Assembly: GCA_036566745.1 (NCBI GenBank)
Contig: DATCVR010000067.1
Coordinates: forward strand, 1-17,971
Length of the DNA stretch: 17,971 bases
DNA from: DATCVR01 sp036566745
GTDB taxonomy: Bacteria > Actinomycetota > Actinomycetes > Jiangellales > Jiangellaceae
Direction: 5' to 3'
How positions within the stretch are numbered: the first letter of the stretch is position 1; the number at the start of each line of letters is the position of its first letter. The notes below the pieces were generated by a model. The model was not told the DNA's origin and searched no databases. It worked only from the letters and a program-made list of their open reading frames with translations. The position numbers and the translations under genes are program-made. Positions 14,123 to 17,971 of this stretch are shown piece after piece.

Positions 14123-15397
14123 TCAGCCCTGGCTGCTCCAGTACGCGTCGGCCTCGGCCTGGATCGTCTCGAGGATCGGCATCGGGTCGCCGCCGTTGCT
14201 GACGAAGGCGCCGAAGCCGTCGAGGGCGGCGGTCAGGATGGGCGTGGGCGTGGCCTCGAAGTAGCGGTTGACCAGCTGGATGTCGTCCGTGCCGGCCTGC
14301 TCGTTGAGGTCTGCGAGGCTCTCGTCGTTCACCTTGGCGTTCGGGTTGAACGACACGTCACCTCGGGCGTTCGACCACGCGGTCTGCGCCTCCTCGCCCA
14401 TCCACCACTGCGCGTACTCCTTCGCCTCGTCCAAGTTGGTGGCGTTGGCAGCGGTGCAGAGCGGTCCGGTCTCGAACGGCAGCACGGTCTTGTCGAGGTC
14501 CGGATTGACGTTGGGCACCACGAAGAAGTCGTAGTCGGTTCCGGCCACGGCGCCGATGGAGTTGAGCTGGCCGCTGAGGAACGTGCCGAAGTTGACCATC
14601 GCGACGTCGCCGTTCTTGAGCAGCGTCTGCGGGTCCGTCTGCACGCCGGGATCCTGGAAGTAGCCCTTGTCGATCATGTCGCCCCACAGCTCCATGACCT
14701 CGACGACGCCTTCGTCGGTGTAGCTCGCGTCGCCGCTGGCCAGGTCGTTGTAGAGCTCGGGGTCGGAGCCGGCGAGGAGGGTCTGGAACCAGACGAAGGA
14801 GAACAGGATGTTGGTCTGGTAGAACGGCGTGACTCCGGCCGCCACGAGGGTGTCGGCAGCGGCGATGAGGTCGTCCCAGGTGGTGGGCGGCGTGATGCCG
14901 TGCTCCTCGAAGACCGCGGTGTTGTAGTACATGACCCAGTACGCGGCCAGCGTCGGCACGCAGTACTGCTCGTCGCCCACGGTGAAGTACTGCTTGAGGT
15001 CCTCGGTGGCGTCGCCGTTCTCGATGGCTTCAGCCCAGATGTCGCTCGTGGGTTCGAGCAGGTCCTCGCCGACCAGCTCCTCCAGCTTGCTGCCGGTGTG
15101 CCAGGTGAAGAGATCCGGCTTCTCGTCGGTCCGGAACGACTGCCGGATGAAGGCGTCGTACTGGTTCGCGTCGGAGTAGCCGGTGAACTCCATGCTCAGG
15201 CCGATGCTGTCCGCCGAGAGGTCCGACACCTCCTGGAACTGCGGCTCCCATGCGGCCTTGTCGGTGTAGAAGTTGACGGTGCCCGACTGCTCGCCGTCAT
15301 CTCCGGTACTCGAGCCGTCGTCACCACCGCCACAGGCGGCCAGGACGAGGGCGGATGCGGCGATCGCCGCGAGCGGTGCGGTACGACGAAGTCTCAT
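14123..15397 (-). CDS. extracellular sugar-binding lipoprotein of the ABC importer
   Basis: Family 1 solute-binding protein of 424 residues that captures the sugar outside the cell and delivers it to the two permeases. The N-terminus is a lipoprotein signal: basic MRLRR, hydrophobic stretch, then lipobox L19-A-A-Cys22, followed by an acidic Gly/Ser/Asp-rich linker (about 23-40). The mature part has aromatic-rich segments such as YAQWWMGEEAQTAW near the C-terminal half, typical of oligosaccharide binding proteins. The ATG at 15397 has a GAGGTGG ribosome binding site. It is the first structural gene after gntR and sits 40 bp before the MalF-type permease. The ligand cannot be read from the sequence. 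Confidence 0.93.
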   Translation of the reverse strand: MRLRRTAPLAAIAASALVLAACGGGDDGSSTGDDGEQSGTVNFYTDKAAWEPQFQEVSDLSADSIGLSMEFTGYSDANQYDAFIRQSFRTDEKPDLFTWHTGSKLEELVGEDLLEPTSDIWAEAIENGDATEDLKQYFTVGDEQYCVPTLAAYWVMYYNTAVFEEHGITPPTTWDDLIAAADTLVAAGVTPFYQTNILFSFVWFQTLLAGSDPELYNDLASGDASYTDEGVVEVMELWGDMIDKGYFQDPGVQTDPQTLLKNGDVAMVNFGTFLSGQLNSIGAVAGTDYDFFVVPNVNPDLDKTVLPFETGPLCTAANATNLDEAKEYAQWWMGEEAQTAWSNARGDVSFNPNAKVNDESLADLNEQAGTDDIQLVNRYFEATPTPILTAALDGFGAFVSNGGDPMPILETIQAEADAYWSSQG

Positions 15398-15454
15398 GGT
15401 GAACCACCTCGTTGTGCTTCGGATGTGTGCGGATCGGGCAGGGGACGGTGAACC

Positions 15455-15475
15455 CCCGCGGGACGCTCCCGTGGG
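15455..15475 (-). terminator. hairpin between gntR and the binding-protein gene (attenuator or weak terminator)
   Basis: CCCGCGGGA (15455-15463) pairs with TCCCGTGGG (15467-15475) around a 3-base loop, with one mismatch or wobble in nine pairs. It begins 14 bases after the gntR stop and lies about 60 bases before the binding-protein start. It could end part of the gntR transcripts so that regulator and operon are expressed at different levels; there is no U-tract. Confidence 0.4.
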
Positions 15476-15489
15476 CAGCCGTCGTGGGC

Positions 15490-16197
15490 TCAGCGCTGGT
15501 CGCGCTGCTGCCGGGCGCGGATGGTGTCGATGACGTTGGTCAGGTGATCCTTCGTGGCCTCGAAGGCGGCGTCGACGTCGCCGGCCACCACGGCTGTGGT
15601 GATGCGCTGGTGTTCGTCGAAGTCCTGGGACTCGTCGCCGTGGAGGCGGAGGATCTCCCGCTGCTCCTCGGCGTGGACCAGGCAGATGGAGTCGACGACC
15701 TCACCGAGCACGGTGTTGCCCGCGGCGGCCGCGAGAGCACGGTGGAAGTCGAGGTTGACCAGCCAGAGCCGGTCTTGCTGCTCGAGCAGGCATCGCTGCG
15801 CCTCGCTCAGGGCGTCGTTGAGCCGCTGGAGACCCGCATGGTCGCGAACGGCGGCGGCCATGGCCGCGATGGGGGGTTCGATGACCCGCCTGGCTTCGAG
15901 GAGATCGATGAGCCGCTCGCCGGTGGGCGCCTGGCTCAGGAGGTTGGGCAGGACCGAGCGGCGGACGTTCGCACCGACGTAGACGCCGGAACCGTGCCTG
16001 AGCACGACCACGCCCATGGCCTCGAGCCTGCGCAGCGCCTCGCGCATGGTGGGCACGGCGACGCCGAAGCTGCCGGCGAGGGCGCGAACGGTGTCGAGCT
16101 GACCACCGGTCTCGAGTCCCTGCCGATGGATCAGGTCGACGACTCCGGCGGCCAGCTCGTCAGCCAGCGTCCGGCGGTTGACCTCACCTACACTCAT
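15490..16197 (-). CDS. GntR/FadR-family (FCD domain) transcriptional regulator
   Basis: Likely the local, substrate-responsive repressor of the sugar operon. The 235-residue protein has an N-terminal winged helix (about 8-76, with VRALAGSFGVAVPTMREALR and the wing LRHGSGVYVG) and a C-terminal all-helical FCD ligand-binding domain (about 95-228). FCD histidines His152, His196 and His218 are present at the usual metal-ligand spacing. The position normally held by the acidic ligand four residues before the first histidine is Asn148. It starts at 16197 with no ribosome binding site but a good promoter in front, so it is probably translated from a leaderless mRNA. It lies upstream of, and on the same strand as, the binding protein (92-bp gap). 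Confidence 0.92.
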   Translation of the reverse strand: MSVGEVNRRTLADELAAGVVDLIHRQGLETGGQLDTVRALAGSFGVAVPTMREALRRLEAMGVVVLRHGSGVYVGANVRRSVLPNLLSQAPTGERLIDLLEARRVIEPPIAAMAAAVRDHAGLQRLNDALSEAQRCLLEQQDRLWLVNLDFHRALAAAAGNTVLGEVVDSICLVHAEEQREILRLHGDESQDFDEHQRITTAVVAGDVDAAFEATKDHLTNVIDTIRARQQRDQR

Positions 16198-16202
16198 GAA
16201 AT

Positions 16203-16233
16203 TGATTAGATCACTAGGTTACTTCGCTGTCGA
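16203..16233 (-). promoter_or_regulatory. gntR promoter with overlapping palindromic operator
   Basis: On the minus strand, TCGACA (16233-16228) and TCTAAT (16210-16205) differ from the sigma-70 consensus by one base each and are 17 bp apart. The expected transcript start falls at or one base before the ATG at 16197. The palindrome TGAT-CTA-ATCA (16213-16203) covers the -10 and has the 11-bp length and symmetry of FadR/FCD operators (T-N-G-T-N3-A-C-N-A), with A/T in place of the central G/C. Autorepression is therefore likely. The local A/T content is also much higher than its surroundings. Confidence 0.6.
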
Positions 16234-16359
16234 GCCCCCGTAATCGACTCGCAACAAACCGGGCGGGACAGCCGTTCCCGGCACCGGAAACCTCCGGCCG
16301 ACGAGCAGCTGACGGGTACGGCGAGTAGCCCGACCAGCGGATCTCGCCACCCGACGACC

Positions 16360-16376
16360 TCCACGACAGCCGTGGA
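16360..16376 (-). terminator. weak hairpin downstream of tatB
   Basis: TCCACG (16360-16365) pairs with CGTGGA (16371-16376) around a five-base loop, about 65 bases beyond the tatB stop. The rest of the 243-bp gap between gntR and tatB (16198-16440) holds the gntR promoter and otherwise nothing I can identify. Short stem and no U-tract, so only a possible terminator. Confidence 0.25.
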
Positions 16377-16440
16377 CGTCGATGAGCGGTGGCTGCGAGT
16401 CATCCCGCGAGAGGTGGATGCCGCGGCGGCGCGGCGGCGC

Positions 16441-16881
16441 TCAGGTGGCGTCGGGGTCGAACGGTGGCGGCGCGTCGGGGACGGCTGCGGGCGCTGCGGT
16501 GCCGGTGACTCCGGCGACCGGAGATCCGTTGGCCGGAGATCCGTTGGCGACCGCCCGCGGCTTGGGGCGACGTGTGGGCTCGTCGAGCACGGAGTCGCCG
16601 AGGCTCAGGTCGTCGACACCGAGGTCGACGCCGTCGAGCACCTTCTGCCGGACGAACGACTTGGGGTTGCGCAGATCCGACAGCGTCGCGAGGTCGTCCT
16701 TGTCGATGCCGAGGTCGCCCACACTGTCGGAGAGGTCGCGGCGGGCGTTGGCCACCATCGCCCGCAGGTCGCGGATGAACGACGCGGTCTGCTTCGCCAT
16801 GGTGGGCAGGCGGTCGGGGCCGAACACGAGCAGGGCGACGATCAGCAGGACGAGGATCTCGCCCATTCCGATGTCGAACAC
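16441..16881 (-). CDS. tatB: Sec-independent protein translocase TatB
   Basis: Component of the twin-arginine translocation receptor complex with TatC in the cytoplasmic membrane. The 146-residue protein begins with the family pattern FDIGMGEILVLLIVALLVFG, a single membrane helix (about 5-20), then the hinge FGPDRLP and an amphipathic helix (about 26-50). A variable Pro/Ala-rich tail follows, containing NGSPANGSP from a 15-bp tandem duplication (16519-16533 and 16534-16548). Two adjacent GTG codons (16884 and 16881) could start it; the second is preferred because GGGGAG then lies six bases away and the product begins MFDIG as in relatives. It follows htrA on the same strand by about 50 bp. 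Confidence 0.92.
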   Translation of the reverse strand: MFDIGMGEILVLLIVALLVFGPDRLPTMAKQTASFIRDLRAMVANARRDLSDSVGDLGIDKDDLATLSDLRNPKSFVRQKVLDGVDLGVDDLSLGDSVLDEPTRRPKPRAVANGSPANGSPVAGVTGTAAPAAVPDAPPPFDPDAT

Positions 16882-16931
16882 CACGAACTCCCCTGCTCCG
16901 GAGCGTACCTAGGTGAAGGGTACGTGCGAGG

Positions 16932-17971
16932 TCAACCCACGGCAGACCCGAGGGTCACCACGACCTCGCGCGGCTCGCCGTCGTGCTCGACCACCAGCGT
17001 GACGTCGTCGCCCGGCTCGTGCGAGCGCAGCACCACGACCAACTCGCCCGGCGTGTCGACGGGATCGCCGTCGACGTGGGTGATGACGTCGCCGGCCTCG
17101 ATGCCCACGGCCGCGGCCGGGCCGTCCGGAGTGACCGCCGGGGCGTCCTCAGAGTCCTGGGCCACGCGTGCGCCACGCCCGGTGAAGGCGTCGTCGAGCA
17201 GCACGCCCATGACCGGGTAGACGGCCTCGCCGTCGGTGATCAACTGCTCTGCGGTGCGCTGGGCCTGGTCGATCGGGATCGCGAAGCCCAGCCCGATGCT
17301 GCCGACCTCGACGCCCATGCCGAGGGTGGCGATCGCGGAGTTCACGCCGATGACCCGCCCCGCGCCGTCGACCAGCGGCCCGCCGGAGTTGCCCGGATTG
17401 ATCGCGGCGTCGGTCTGGAGTGCATTGATGTAGGACTGCTCGGACGCCCCGCCCGCGGTGACCGGGCGATTGAGTGCGGAGATGATGCCGCTGGTGACCG
17501 TGCCCTCGAGCCCGAGCGGGCTGCCGACGGCGATGACCGGATCGCCGACGGCCACCGTGGCGGAGTCGCCGAACACGACCGGCTGGAGGTCGCCGGCCTC
17601 GGTCCGCAGCACCGCGAGATCGTAGCTGGGGCTGCGGCCGACGATCTCGGCGTCGACTCGGCGCCCGTCGAACAGCCCGAGCTCGATGGAGCCGCCGTCG
17701 GCCACCGAGGCGATGACGTGGTTGTTGGTCAGGATGAAGCCGTCGGTGGAGATCACGAACCCCGACCCGGTGGCGTCGGCCACGGACACCGACACCACGC
17801 TGGGCAGCACGGAGTCGGCGACCCCGGAGACGGTGTCGGGCGGGCGGCTGCCCAGCCCGGCGGGGTCGGCGCCGATGATGGTGACCGTCTCGCGGTGCTT
17901 CGACCCGGAGCCGCCCACCAACTCGACGACCAGGCCGCCCACCACGCCCGACACCAGGGCCAGCGCCACGC
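16932..17971 (-). CDS. htrA: HtrA/DegP-type membrane-anchored serine protease with PDZ domain, 5'-truncated by the window
   Basis: Extracytoplasmic quality-control protease. The frame is open to the window edge, so the N-terminus is missing; numbering here starts at the first in-frame GTG (17969). A hydrophobic anchor (about 1-18) precedes the trypsin-like domain with catalytic His84 (ILTNNHVI), Asp117 (SYDLAVL) and Ser195 (NPGNSGGPLV). A PDZ domain (about 252-342) follows, with GPAAAVGIEAGDVI as its core. All triad residues are intact. The tatB gene follows 50 bp downstream, the arrangement known from mycobacteria and other actinobacteria, where htrA is part of the SigE envelope-stress neighbourhood; sigE itself would be outside the window. 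Confidence 0.93.
   Translation of the reverse strand, partial: VALALVSGVVGGLVVELVGGSGSKHRETVTIIGADPAGLGSRPPDTVSGVADSVLPSVVSVSVADATGSGFVISTDGFILTNNHVIASVADGGSIELGLFDGRRVDAEIVGRSPSYDLAVLRTEAGDLQPVVFGDSATVAVGDPVIAVGSPLGLEGTVTSGIISALNRPVTAGGASEQSYINALQTDAAINPGNSGGPLVDGAGRVIGVNSAIATLGMGVEVGSIGLGFAIPIDQAQRTAEQLITDGEAVYPVMGVLLDDAFTGRGARVAQDSEDAPAVTPDGPAAAVGIEAGDVITHVDGDPVDTPGELVVVLRSHEPGDDVTLVVEHDGEPREVVVTLGSAVG

Noticed and set aside
16250..16440. Possible small gene or RNA in the gntR-tatB gap
   Set aside because: No frame with a credible start and coding-like composition was seen, and only one short hairpin; nothing supports a gene.
1..17971. tRNA, rRNA, CRISPR arrays, integrases or transposases
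   Set aside because: None was seen. The only repeats are the two palindromic copies and short in-frame duplications.

Overview
The window is very GC-rich, gene-dense DNA with strong third-position G/C. It carries mycobacterial-type housekeeping genes (Mrp, TatB, HtrA), promoters that look leaderless, and a carbohydrate ABC importer with no ATPase of its own. This points to an actinobacterium, probably a soil-type actinomycete such as a member of the Nocardioidaceae or a relative. The exact taxon cannot be fixed from the sequence alone.

Left end (1-3347): the 3' part of a fused double-ATPase of an ECF vitamin-type importer and its EcfT membrane partner (+ strand), then a MarR-family regulator (- strand) divergent from mrp, the iron-sulfur cluster carrier ATPase (+ strand). 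Middle left (3387-6981, all on the - strand): a 3'-terminal scrap of what looks like a GT39/ArnT-type glycosyltransferase, a palindromic repeat, an OmpR/HisKA two-component system read from 5902 leftward, a small secreted acidic Ser/Asp/Glu-rich protein, and an SRPBCC-fold protein. Three 11-bp-phased copies of a TCACAG-like hexamer lie just upstream of the response regulator.

Centre (7082-16197, all on the - strand): a compact sugar-catabolic cluster read from right to left. It holds a FadR-type GntR regulator, a sugar-binding lipoprotein, two ABC permeases, an SDR dehydrogenase, a glucarate-dehydratase-like enolase-superfamily enzyme, a CE7 acetyl esterase and a six-hairpin glycosidase without a signal peptide. 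The last four genes are tightly packed, two junctions being overlapping stop/start codons. The inferred logic is: import a small, possibly O-acetylated glycoside; deacetylate and cleave it in the cytoplasm; oxidise the released sugar; dehydrate the sugar acid. No aldolase, keto-acid kinase or importer ATPase is encoded here. The operon ends inside a second copy of the palindromic repeat.

Right end (16441-17971): tatB and the 3' part of htrA (- strand). htrA-tatB facing an oppositely oriented mrp is an arrangement I recall from other actinobacteria. Here about 13 kb (two-component region plus sugar operon) lies between them, suggesting insertion at a permissive site. The most interesting items are the two copies of the palindromic repeat with compensatory stem changes, the glycosyltransferase scar at one copy, the phased operator of the two-component system, the promoter/operator overlap at gntR, and the enolase-superfamily enzyme with an altered active-site motif.
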